DNA of 64,000 bases, taken from the NCBI GenBank assembly GCA_003116995.1, contig BDSL01000053.1:124001-188000 (forward strand), read 5' to 3'. The stretch comes from Yamagishiella unicocca. Its lineage: Eukaryota; Chlorophyta; Chlorophyceae; Chlamydomonadales; Volvocaceae. The position numbers and the translations under genes are program-made. Positions 11,279-22,300 of the stretch are shown piece by piece (position 1 is the first letter of the stretch; each line of letters starts with the position of its first letter). The notes under the pieces were generated by a model. That model worked only from the letters and a program-made list of their open reading frames with translations. It did no database searches and was not told where the DNA came from.

Positions 11279-14200
11279 TCAGCGGGGGTGGTGGCCCTCG
11301 GGGCGCATGTAGCCCCCGCGCTCATGGTGCTCCCGCTCGCGGGGCCTGTCGCGCTCCCGGCCCTCCCACTCCCGCCGGTCCCGTCCGCCGCCCCACTCAC
11401 GCTCCCGGCCGCCGCGGCCGCCCCCATAGCCCCCGTCGTGCGGCCTGCCGCCGCCGCCGCGGTCGCCCCCGTAGGCCTCATACCCGTAGCCACCGCGTCC
11501 CTCGTCGGGCGGGCCCCCACGGCCCCGGCCCCGGCGGCCTCCGCCCCAGCGACCACCACCGCCGCCGCTGCCGTGCTCGCCCCACTCTCGTTCCTGCGGA
11601 GGGGGCCCCCGCCCGCCCCGGCCCGGCGGCGGCCCGCCCCGGTAGGGGTCATGCGGCCCCGGCGCCCCTCCCCGGTGGTAGTACGGGTCATCGTAGCCGC
11701 CGCCGTCAGGCCCATCCCGCGGGGGATAGTACGGCGGCGGTCGCCCCTCCGGCCCGTCCCTAGGCGGCCCGTAGGGCGGCGGTCCGGCCGGCTCACCGCC
11801 GTGGCCGTGACCAGGCGGTGGATGGTAGTGGTGCGGCGGCGGCGGGCCGCCGCCGTAGTATGGATCCGGCTGTTGCTGCTGCTGCTGTTGCTGCGGTGGG
11901 TAGCCGTGGTGGGGCGGCGGCGGCCCACCCGACCGCGGGTCCAGGTAGGGGGGCGGCGGCCCTCCCGCACCGCCGGGGGAAGGCCCCTGGCCGCCGCGAG
12001 AGCCAGGCGGCGGACCGCTGTAGCGGGCACCAGGGTAGTGCTCGGGCAGCGGCGGCTCTCCATAAGGCCCTGGGCCGGGCGGCCCACTGGGGATCAGGTA
12101 CTGCGGGGGCGGCCCGCCGGCGTGCTCGGGGTGCCCGTGCGGCGGCTGCTGTTGATGTTGGTGGTGGTGGTGCGGGGGCGGGTGCTGGAAGTGCGGGTGG
12201 TGCTCGGCCATGGCGGGTGGTGGGCCCATGCCAAGGCTGCCCTGCGGCGGGCCGAAGGGGCCCTGCGGCGGCTGCAGCAGCACAGCCCCGTGGGGCGGCT
12301 GGCCTGGGCCCGGCGGCGGAGCGCCCTGCGGCACCGCGACAATCGCCAGCGTGCCGTCGGGGTTCTGCATCACCATGGTCACCAGCTGGGTGGAATGGTT
12401 GGGGTCGGGGCCCTGCGGCCCGCCGCTAGGCTCCGAAGCTGGAGGCGGACCAGCCGCGAACGCCGTGGGGGCGGGGCCGGGCGGGCCCGCGGGGGCACCA
12501 GCACCGCCGCCAGGGATGCCCAGCGCCGCCGCCAGATCGCTCAGCGCGCCCAGGTCTATGGGCAGGTCGCCGCCGCCGCCGCCGCCGGATGCGTCAGCTG
12601 GCGGTGGCGCGGCGGGTCCTGGCCCCGCAGCTGCGCCTGGCGGCGGGTGCATGAGCGGGGAGGGCTCCGCGGGTGCTCCGCGGAGGCGCGGGTCGGTGAC
12701 GGGCAGCCCCATGCCGCCAGGCGAGGGCAGCATCCCCGCCGCGGCCGCGGGCGGCAGGCCGTCCAGGTCGATGGGCGCGGGTCTGGAATGCGGCAGGTGC
12801 TGTGGCTGCTGCTGCTGGTGGCTGTGCGGGTGTTGCAGGCCTTGGTACTGGCCTTGGTGGCTGTGGTGGGGCTGTTGCTGCTGCTGCTGCGGCGGCAGGT
12901 GCGCGAGGTGCGGCGGCGGCTCCCAGGTGCGCGGGTGCACCAGCGCCAGCAGCAGCTGGTCCTCGCCGATGTCCTCGGGCAGCAGCGCCAGCTGGTGCGA
13001 GGGACACACCACCCGGGCCGTCTTGAGCAGCCGCGCAGCCAGCGGCCCGCGGGCCACCAGGTACGCCTCCAGCGCCCCCTGCGGGGTGGCCAGGCCCGTC
13101 CGGGTGCGGTGCTGCGCCGCGAACTCCTCCAGGCCGCCGCAGCGGGCCGCCGCCTCCGCCGCCTCGCCCAGCCCCACCGCCGCCGCGGCCTCGTGCGACA
13201 GCTGGCGCACCAGGGCCAGGGTGATGGTGCGGCTGCGGCTGCGGCGCAGCTCCTCGAAGAACTGCTCCACGCGGGAGACCTTGACCTGGGGGGAGAGGGA
13301 GGAGGAGGGGGAGGAGGAGGAGGGCGGCAGGGGGGAGCGTTGGAGGGAGGGGGAGGGCGGTGCGGACGGGGCGGCAGGGGGGAGCGTTGGAGGGAGGGGG
13401 GCGGGGTGTGTTATGGGGGCGGTGTTGGCGGGTGACGGTGGCGGTTGTGGGGAGGTAAGACCACGAATGAGGCGGTCAGCGACGCGTTGGGAGAGACGAG
13501 CGCGCCGAGTGCGAGTGCGGGGTGGGTGATCGCGGCGCTGCACGCACCTGCCCCTTGACCAGCAGCTCGGTGGCGGGCTCGGCGCAGCGCAGCATGGGCC
13601 CCAGGCGGCCGCTGCCGCCCAGGTACGACACCTCCACCACCACCATTTGGTCCGCCGGCTGGCTGGGCACCCGCAGCACACCCGTCCACATCTGCCGGTG
13701 GGAGGTGAGGGTCCAAGGGCGGGGGAGGTTAGGGTCCAGGGGCGGAGGAGGCCACACTAACGTGAGGGCCAACATCAACTGCAGCCGCTCTCATGACAAC
13801 AACTCTCTCCTCAACACACCGACACAGTACCCCGCCAACACCACGCCGCCCCATCACGCCGTGCTCCACCTCGAAAGCAGAACCCAAGCCACCGGGTCGG
13901 TGCTCTTCCTGCAAACGCAGTGGCCCCCCACCCAAGGGTTTGTACACGCGCACAAGGGCTTCTCTCGCAGCCCCCCACCCACCGTGTCCCCCACGTTGTC
14001 GGGCGGCAGGTCGGGCAGCGGTCCCTCCCCGGGCTGCTGCCGCTGGATGCATGGCGCCAGGTCCGCCACCACTGCGGGCGGGGAGCGGATGGGGGAGGGC
14101 AGCGAGGACTGCCGCCCCGCCCCGCCGGCGGGACCGCCGCGCAGGGAAGCCACGGACGGCGCGCCTGCGAGATACGCAGGGAAGTCCAGGGAGGCGACAA

Positions 14201-17200
14201 CGCGGCCGTGTGAGCCGCCAGCAGTGACGCGTTGTTCTGCTGCTGCCAGAGGTCACTCGCCGTCGTGTCACCTCGTAATGGTGCACCTACGTATCCAATC
14301 CAATCCAATCCAATCCATCCCACCCATCCCAATCCATCCATCCGTCCATGCCCACGCGCACCTGTCGGCTTGGCGGCCACCGCCGGAGTGCCAAATGGGT
14401 TGTAGGTGGGCAGGTCGTCGTCGTCATGGTGCCGCTGCGGCTCCTCATCGGGGGGCTGCTGCTCCGGGTCGTACGGCTCGTCGTAGCTGCCCGGATCGTA
14501 CGGCGCATCGCCGTCCTGCAAGATCAGCACGTGCAAATGCGAGAGGAAGGGCGTGAGACCCAGATGACGGCGGAAGACGAGCCACGCCCCCCCCCATCCC
14601 CCGACCCCCTTCCCACGCCCTTACATGCATCGGCCACGACCCAGATCGCCTCCCTTGCTGTCCCCCCGTACGCGCCCTACCTGCTCCGTGCGCGGCGGCG
14701 TCTCGTCGCCGGCGACAGGAGCCGCCGGCAGCGCGGCACGCAGCACCGTCCGCTTTGCAGGGGATGGCACGTTGACCCCCGCCGCTGTCGTTGTCGCTGC
14801 CGTCGGCGTTGCGGCAGATGACGACTGCGCGGCAGCTGCGCTCTCCATCCCAGTCGCAGAGCCCTGCAGCGACGTGCGCCGGACCAGGTCAGGCGCTGCC
14901 GCCAGGCCTCCGGCGGCGTCATCCCCGCCGCTGGCGCCGGCACCACCGGCGCCGCCCGACTCCACCCGCGTCAGCGACCCCAGGGGCCGCCGCTGCGCGC
15001 TGTCCGCCAGAGCGGAAGCCGCCGCCGCAGACATCACCGCGGCTTCTGCGTCCTCCGCGGCTGCTGCTGCTGTGTGTCCCTCAGAGGGGCCGCCTTCCGC
15101 GGGCGGGGCCGCGCGCTGGGGCGAGGTGGTGGGCTTGGCCCCGGCCGCCTCCTCCTCCTTGCTGGAGATGCGGCTCTGCGCCAGAGCGGCGGCAGCGGCC
15201 GTGGAGAACTTAGCGGCGGTCTCTGCGGCGGCCGAAGTGGGGCCAGGGGGCGGCAATGCCTGTTAGTCCGTGTGCGGCCCGTCCCGCGCACCGCCGCTGT
15301 AGAACGGCAGGACTACGCCACTCTATAGAGGGCAAGCGGCACCAGCGCCAGCGGTGTCAGCGCGCCACGTCACAACCGTGTGGGCCCTGTACCCAGCCCC
15401 TCAGCCAGGCAGTCCCCTCCCTACACACCTGCGTCCAGGAACACCATCTTGGCCGCCTCCTCCTGCCGCTTCTGCCGCCACTCGCTCAGCTCCTTGCGCG
15501 CCAGCTCGGCCGCCCCAAGGGTCACCAGCTGCGGCGGGGGCAGCTCGCCGCGCAGCACCCGCGCGCGCAGTCCGGGGTTGGCGCTGTCGCGCAGGTTGAA
15601 GGACAGCGACCGGAACTTGGCCTTGTAGTCCTTGGACACCGAGTTCTCTACGGGAGGGGGCGGGGCATAAGGGGGAGGAGAGAAGGGGGGTTGAGGAGGG
15701 CAGGTGGGGGCGGATGAGGAAGGGGGTAGTGGGCGATGTCCGCCGGATGTTTGGACTGCAGCTGGCGGGCCGGGGTCGTTGGCGGGTCAGGGCTGTATGC
15801 CAGCTAGTGGATACGGGCGGCGCTTGGGTAGCCGTTATGGCCCTGCGAGGAAGTGACGTCCTGCCTCAGCTCACCTTCACCGCCCTCGGTTTGTCGGCCG
15901 TGGATTCGCAGAACCTCTTATCAAATCCCCCCCCACCCTGCACCCACCGTGCAGCTTGTACAGCTCCGCCTCCACGTCAGACGCCACGGCGAGGGGGTCC
16001 GGCAGGATCTCGGTGCAGCCCTCAGCCTGTGGCCACAGGCGGCGACATCACGCAGGGCACCCAAGGAGCTCGCAGCGGTACCTTGGCAGCAATACCTTCA
16101 CACCAAGGCCCTCACTCCCCAGCAGCGTTACCGGCCGCTAGCAACCTTTCAGCCTCCGCCCTCCCTCACCCCCTCCTCCTGGGAACCCTGCATTCCCCTC
16201 CGCCCACCTTGAGTTCCTCCACCGCCCGCTGCAGCGCCGACAGCAGCTGCTCTCGGACCTTGGATCGCACCTCGTCGTCGCTGCCCACACTCGAGGCACT
16301 CGGCTGCAAGGGACAGCGGCGATGACAGGCGGCAGCAGGACACCAGGGAGGGTGGTGAGTGAGCGCCGGGGGCGCAGGTCTACAACCCTACGCATAGCAT
16401 ATCAATGCACTTCAGCATTCCCCCACCACTGACCGACATGTGCATGGAGCAACTTTAGGGAGCAGTGCTATAGGAGCCGCTATAGCATGCACCCTCCCGC
16501 CTTGCCCTGCACCCACCAGGCTGTTCTGGTGCCTGAGGCTGCTAGGCCTCTCGCCCCGTCCACTGCTCGGTCCGCGGCCCGAGCCGGGATGCTCCCCGCC
16601 GGCGCTGCCTGGCGTCGGAATCATGACCATGGGCGTGTGTCCCCCCCCGCCTCCGCCAGGAGTGGGTATCATGCCACCCGCCGGCGTTGGAATCATTGTG
16701 GAGGGCCCGGCGCCCGGGCCGGCAAAGGTGTGCATGAGGGCGTTGATGATGCTGTTTTTGAACGCCTCCGCCTCCGCCATGTCGCTGTCGCCGCCAGCAA
16801 GCGGGTCTGCAGCCGCCGCCGCCGCCGCCGCGGTGCCGCCAGCGCTGTCGGAAGCAGCTCCGTTACCTAGTGGGTGGTGGACGGGGTGATGTCGGGCGGG
16901 TCCTGCCGGGGTGGGTGGGGAAGATCGAGGCCCAGGAGAGATCAGTGGAGAGTTGGCGATGTCGCGATAGGTGGTTCAATGGCGAGGATCAAAGCAGCTC
17001 AGACGCCAGGTGGCGTTGGGCCAGGCATGACGGTACGTTGTATGCCCTCCCTGTGGCCGTGCGCCGGCGCTCGATAAGCCACCGCCACCGTCGTACAATT
17101 GACCCATGGACCAGACACACCAACGACCTGAACCGCCATTCTCAACCACCAACCTTCATGGCCGCCTGAGTGAGCGCCTGCTGTCCTTTTTGCGTTTCCT

Positions 17201-18826
17201 GCGCAACGTGTGGAAGCATAGATCGTTGGATGCGTGGCCCTCTAACGAACATGGATGGGAGTGGAGGAAGCTGCGGTTGCTGCGGCAAATCGTGTCGTCA
17301 ACATTTGTGATAAGAAACCCAAATTGAGGGCTGGTCCTGCACGACGCGCCGTATACAGCGCTGTGCGCGATGACGCCCCCAATGATCTGTTTCACTGTTG
17401 CTGAATTAGGCACGAGAGACAGTCGTATGATCTGCAATATTTATTTAATTCTTGACCTGCCACCTTGCTTGGGGGTTGTTCGTGCAGCGAGCGATGCAAG
17501 TTTACAGCGGCGCTCGAGACAACCACCGAACTCCCCAGGCCCATACGCCGGGCGACAGCATACGCTCTGCCTTCAAGTCTAAGTTTAACACAACCGATTG
17601 ACTGCGCATGGTGAACGACCACGGCGATGGAGCCTCATTCGTCGCCACGACCACCGCGGGCGGCCCGACTGAAACGGAAAAAAAGGACGCATGGGGCTCC
17701 GTCCGATTTTTGGATGTACGCGCTTTCGTGGCAAGCTCGAGAAGCGTCTTGTACCTGGCCGGCTCGACAGTCTTGATTGCAGTTCTGCATATGCACTCAG
17801 GAAACGGGAGCACAACCGTATTTGCATGTAAAGCTCACCTTCGCGCTCCATTGCCATTTCACGTGGCCTTTTGGACCTTTGCACCTGTTCAGGAGAAACG
17901 CACGCATATCATGAGACAAGTTAGCCCTTCGCTTCGTGCCATTGTCAAGGCATATAATCGGCCCGGCAAGTTTACTTTACCTGCTTGTGATGTTCGCGAG
18001 ACATCCGAGGTTCATCATCGTCATCATCGTCATCGCTGTCGCCTTGGTTAGCTCCGGCGTCGTCGGAGCCATCGTCATCATCTTCATATACCGCGCTTAT
18101 CCGATCGGCAACACTGACGGGAATTTCGTCGCGCTTAAGCTTGGCGTAATAAGAGCGGTTTTCAACTGTAGCAATCGGCGCGCAAAAAAACATGTTCAGG
18201 TTCAAGTTACAATTCGATACTCGGCAGGCGGTTTGACAATACTTACTGACTGCAACCTGCTTGGCCTCGATCAATGCGTATAAATCAACCTCTTCGTACT
18301 CATCGGTGTCCGGGTAGTGTAGATAGGCGGAGGGCTCCGGTTGTTGAACCGACACCTTCAGCAGCGCATCCAAGGACGTCATGACTGGTGCAACTTTTGG
18401 CAGCTGGCCTATTCCAAAGCGGTTCGGCTTATTTACCTCTTCTACAGCTGCACGATACCATTGCTGGTCTTCTGGCCAGTAGACGTGCACCTATGCAGAC
18501 GGGATGCAGGCGCGCGTCAAGGACAACTGCTTAGGCTGAACGCTGATTTGCCTCAAGCAAAATGAGCAAACGAACCTCCTGTCCTGCCAAATCCTTGCGA
18601 ACATCCTTCTGTTTAAGCAGCCGGTAGACCTGCCTAACAGGCCGAGTGTCCTTGCGCCTGCCCTGCTCCCAATATTCTGCATGATGGTGTACATTGTGGC
18701 TGTGCTCAGAATAATGGGCACTTGACTGCTGCTGTGCGCCTGAGGTGTTGCAGTCACCACGACCTCACCATCCTGGGCTGCGTATTTCAAGGGCGGCCGC
18801 GAAACTCTTCTCTCGCGTGTTGACAT
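11279..18826 (-). CDS. Tudor-like / TFIIS central domain / SPOC domain nuclear protein
   Basis: Eighteen exons join in phase: 18826-18758, 18704-18576, 18490-18437, 18355-18247, 18165-17981, 17884-17839, 17784-17755, 17668-17564, 17198-17154, 16866-16517, 16303-16208, 16026-15948, 15647-15429, 15222-14681, 14515-14362, 14164-13983, 13691-13548 and 13285-11279. The product is about 1514 residues. A Tudor-like segment (about 67-120, VHVYWPEDQQWY and HYPDTDEYEEVDL) is followed by an Asp-rich acidic stretch, a TFIIS central domain (about 380-480, YKAKFRSLSFNLRD), a SPOC domain (about 799-950, starting MWTGVLRVP) and a tail rich in Pro, Gly, Gln and RGG. TFIIS-centre plus SPOC is the arrangement of PHF3/DIDO/Bye1-type proteins, which bind RNA polymerase II and its phosphorylated tail. 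I infer a transcription or chromatin role. The first intron (53 nt) and exons 6-9 are the least certain part. Confidence 0.8.
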
Positions 18827-19389
18827 CGCGCTCGCACAGAGCCAGCCTTAAAGTCGTCAACCAGTCACGTCAGCGACTCCCTAACGGCAGGAACATTCCC
18901 TCAGGCTGAACGGCTGAGATTTCTATCTCTAGGGCGGGCCCGAAGCTTCCGGCACCAGCAAGTGCTTGGGCATGCAAAGTTAACCACTGCTCTAGAGTTC
19001 AATGGGGTTGATTTCCCCAGGAAGGCCTGCGCTGTGTCGCAGTGGTTCGCTCCGCGTAATTGGGCCTGAATCCAACCTTGACTCTGCTGGTGATGCCTGC
19101 ACCTGCGCACTATCAGCTCCTATTCGCAAGGAAGCAGTATGGCAAAACATGTATGGTAGACACAAAGGGCTTGGTGCATTAACAAGGCTGAACGCCAGAT
19201 TGGACTCCGTTGTACGGCGACGCGCCGACACAGGTCGAAAGGGCGGTCATGGCTTTTTGCATCAATTGCCAATAATTCAGCTTCAGTATATCCTGTGATC
19301 CATCGTGACTTGGAACTGCATAACCTGGGCCCTTTCTCAATGTAAGCGAGCCTCTTTCCGTTACTGTACGCCAAACACCGAAGTATACA
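18827..19389. promoter_or_regulatory. Divergent promoter region, SPOC gene / threonine deaminase
   Basis: 563 bp separate the two start codons, which point away from each other. No clear TATA box or repeated element was recognised. The assignment rests on position only. Confidence 0.5.
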
Positions 19390-22300
19390 ATGGAGAAGTC
19401 ACTTACTAGCCCATTAGCCCAGGGCAGCGTCTGCAGTGCGCGGTTCCGCTGTCCAGTTCCAATCGCTGTGCACCGCCGCACCGTGACCCCAGTTGCATCA
19501 CCCCAGCCCCGGGGTTTCGACATCATATGCCGAACAATTGCTGGCGAGCGGCCACAGGTCGTTGCGGCTCCCACCGGTGGCAACGGGGTGTCGGGCAACG
19601 GCGCGCCGGCATCATCAGGCCACACCGTTTGCGTCCCGGAGGACTTTGTGCTCTCTCCAGGCGAGCTCAGCCCAGTTGACCGAACCGGCTTGAATTTGCC
19701 AGAGGATGTTTTCCGCTGCTTTGGCTGCACGCAGCCAGCGTGTCAGGTGGGGCTGCTGGCTCCGGGTGTTGGCGCAGGCTCAGCCGCGGATACGACGCGC
19801 TCAAGGCACCAAAATTACGGTTTCGTCAAATGGGTGTCCCCCACCACGTGCTGTACTTGACGTGCGTATGTTTGGGCTCACATTCCCAACCCGCTTGGGT
19901 CTGATACCCCTCAACCCCGTACCACACAACGGCGATGTGGGTGACGCAGCTGATCTATTGGAGGCGGTCTGAGGGTCGATGCAAGGGGGTGGTCTGAGGG
20001 TCGATGCAGGGGGGCGGTCTGAGGGTCGATGCAGGGGGCCGGTCCCGAACTGGGTCGGAGACTCAAACGGGGGCAACATGGGGCGCCGCTGCGTGGTAAC
20101 ACGGCCGGGGCCGCGTTGCAGGGGCGGCAGTCTTCAGGTTTTCAACGACACTCTGTGTCAGGCGTGTGACGTGGCCCGCATTTGCCCACTATTTGACGCC
20201 CGCTCGCTCTGCTCGCCGCGCCCTGTGCAGGGTCCGGGCGGCTGCGCCGCCAACCAGTGGCGCTTCGACACGGACGGCTACCTGCGGGCCATCCTCACGG
20301 CGCGAGTGTACGACGTGGCGGTGAGCAGGGAACGGCTGGAGAGGGAGGAGCGGTGTGGGGAGGGGGCCCGCCCCAGCCCCGCCAAAAAGAAGGCTAGAGG
20401 CGACTAGGGGGGCTGCAAAAACGACCCCTCGACTAGGGGGCCGCACGTCGGCTACCGTGTGGAAGGCCGCGTGTGGAAGCGCCGTAGGGTGAGACAGAGG
20501 GGATGGGAAGATGCTACATGGCAGGCGCGCGGTGAGGCGCGGGGCCGATGGCCCTGACGGCCCGATGGATACAGTCGTGTTTGACACGGGCGGGACGCAG
20601 CTGTCAGCAGCTGGCAACCAGGCTGTGTTCCCCCCTCGCTGCCGGTTCTCCATTGCACGGCACCCGGCTCAAACCGCCTCCTCTCTCGCCCCTCGCCTCA
20701 TCGCGCCGCCCGCAGATCCAGACGCCCCTGGAGGAGGCGCGCAAGCTGAGCGAGGCGGTGGGCAACACCATCCTGCTGAAGCGCGAGGACCTGCAGCCGG
20801 TCTTCTCCTTCAAGCTGAGGGGTGCGCCGAGCTAGCGTCCGCAATCACGATCGCACCGCTCCCCTGGAGCAGTTTCTGGCCTCGTGTCTCCTATGTCGCC
20901 CAACCGGGTCTTCTCGCCACCCCCCTGGAGCACCGCCTACCCGCGTACCCGCTTGCTTGCCTGGCTGCCTGCCTGCGCTCGTCCAGTAGCTCCTAGGCCG
21001 CTGTGCGTCCGTCGTCACGCAGGGGCCGCGAGTACGACCCACAAACACGGTCCCCGAGAGTCCCACCCCACCGCACACATTTTCCTTTAAAAGTATTCCG
21101 TTAAAAGAGTATTCCGTTGAAAGGGTAATCCGCTGAAAGTATTCCATTGAAAATATTGCGCTGGAGGTATTTATTCATCGCTGAGCCGCACACGTGTGAG
21201 CTGGCCACCACCACCGCCGCCTCCGCCTCCGCCTCCGCCTCCGCAGGGGCCTACAACAAGATGGCCAAGCTGCCGGCGGAGGCGCTCGCCCGCGGTGTCA
21301 TCACCAGCTCAGCAGGCAACCACGCGCAGGGGGTCGCGCTGGCGGCGTCACGGATGGTGGGTCGGATGGCTGGTGGCAGGGCGGCTGGCTGGCTGGTGGC
21401 TGGCTGGCAGGGTGGCAGGGCGGCTGGCTGCCTGGTGGCTGGCTGGCAGGGCGGCAGGGCGGCTGGCTGGCTGCCTGGTGGCTGGCTGCCAGGGTGGCAG
21501 GGCGGCAGGGCGGCGGCTTCCCCAGGGCGTTTGGGGGCTCGGGCCTCCTGCTGTCTCCGGGCTGCCCTCACAGCACACAGCACCCAGGCGCGAAGGCTGC
21601 GAGCAGCTGCTGCCAGCAGCCGGGCGTGAGAGCATCCGTCCGAGACGGCTTGGGGGCAGCGGTTAACCTGGGGCGTGCGCACAAGCATGCATGCGCGCAC
21701 TCACCCCCTCACCCAACGCCGCAGAAGGACGGCCGAGGGGCGTTGATGTGGCTTGAATGCCGCTGCCGGGGATGTCGCGCACGCCGGGTGCCGCCTCCTT
21801 GCGCCTCCTTCCCTACCCTCCGCCTCCTATGACCCATGCGCGTTTATACGCTTCACCCTCCTCCCCATTCCGCACCTCCGCACTTCCAATGCCGTGTAAC
21901 CGGGTCTTCTCGCCACTCCTCCCCCGCACCTGCAGGGTTGCACCGCCATCATCTGCATGCCGGTCAACACGCCCGAGATCAAGGTGGCCAATGTGCGCAA
22001 GCTGGGCGGCCAGGTGGTGCTGGTGGGGGAGAGCTACCAGGAGGCGCAGGCGGCGGCGGTGGCGAGGGCGGTGGCGGAGGGGCTGACCTTCATTCCGCCG
22101 TACGACGACCCGTTCACCATCGCCGGCCAAGGCACCATCGGTGATGAGATCATGCGCCAGGTGCGGAATGACGCGTCCAGCCCCCAGCAACCACCGTGTC
22201 CACGGAAGACAGCAAGCCAGCTACATACATGCATGCCGTATGCAACCCTTAGTAACCCTCCTCACCACCCCGCCGCCCAGCTCTGCTCCCACCCTCACCC

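Noticed and set aside
11180..13435. A 751-codon open frame on the + strand
   Set aside because: It is antisense to the last exon of the SPOC-domain gene. The GC-rich Pro/Gly coding sequence keeps all frames open, and the translated product is low-complexity Arg/Ala with no domain.
17156..17884. Separate small gene ending at the minus-strand TGTAA at 17502-17506
   Set aside because: Exons 17884-17839, 17784-17755, 17668-17564 and 17198-17154 join in phase with the downstream SPOC-gene exons, so one gene is simpler. The alternative is kept in the findings as a refutation test.
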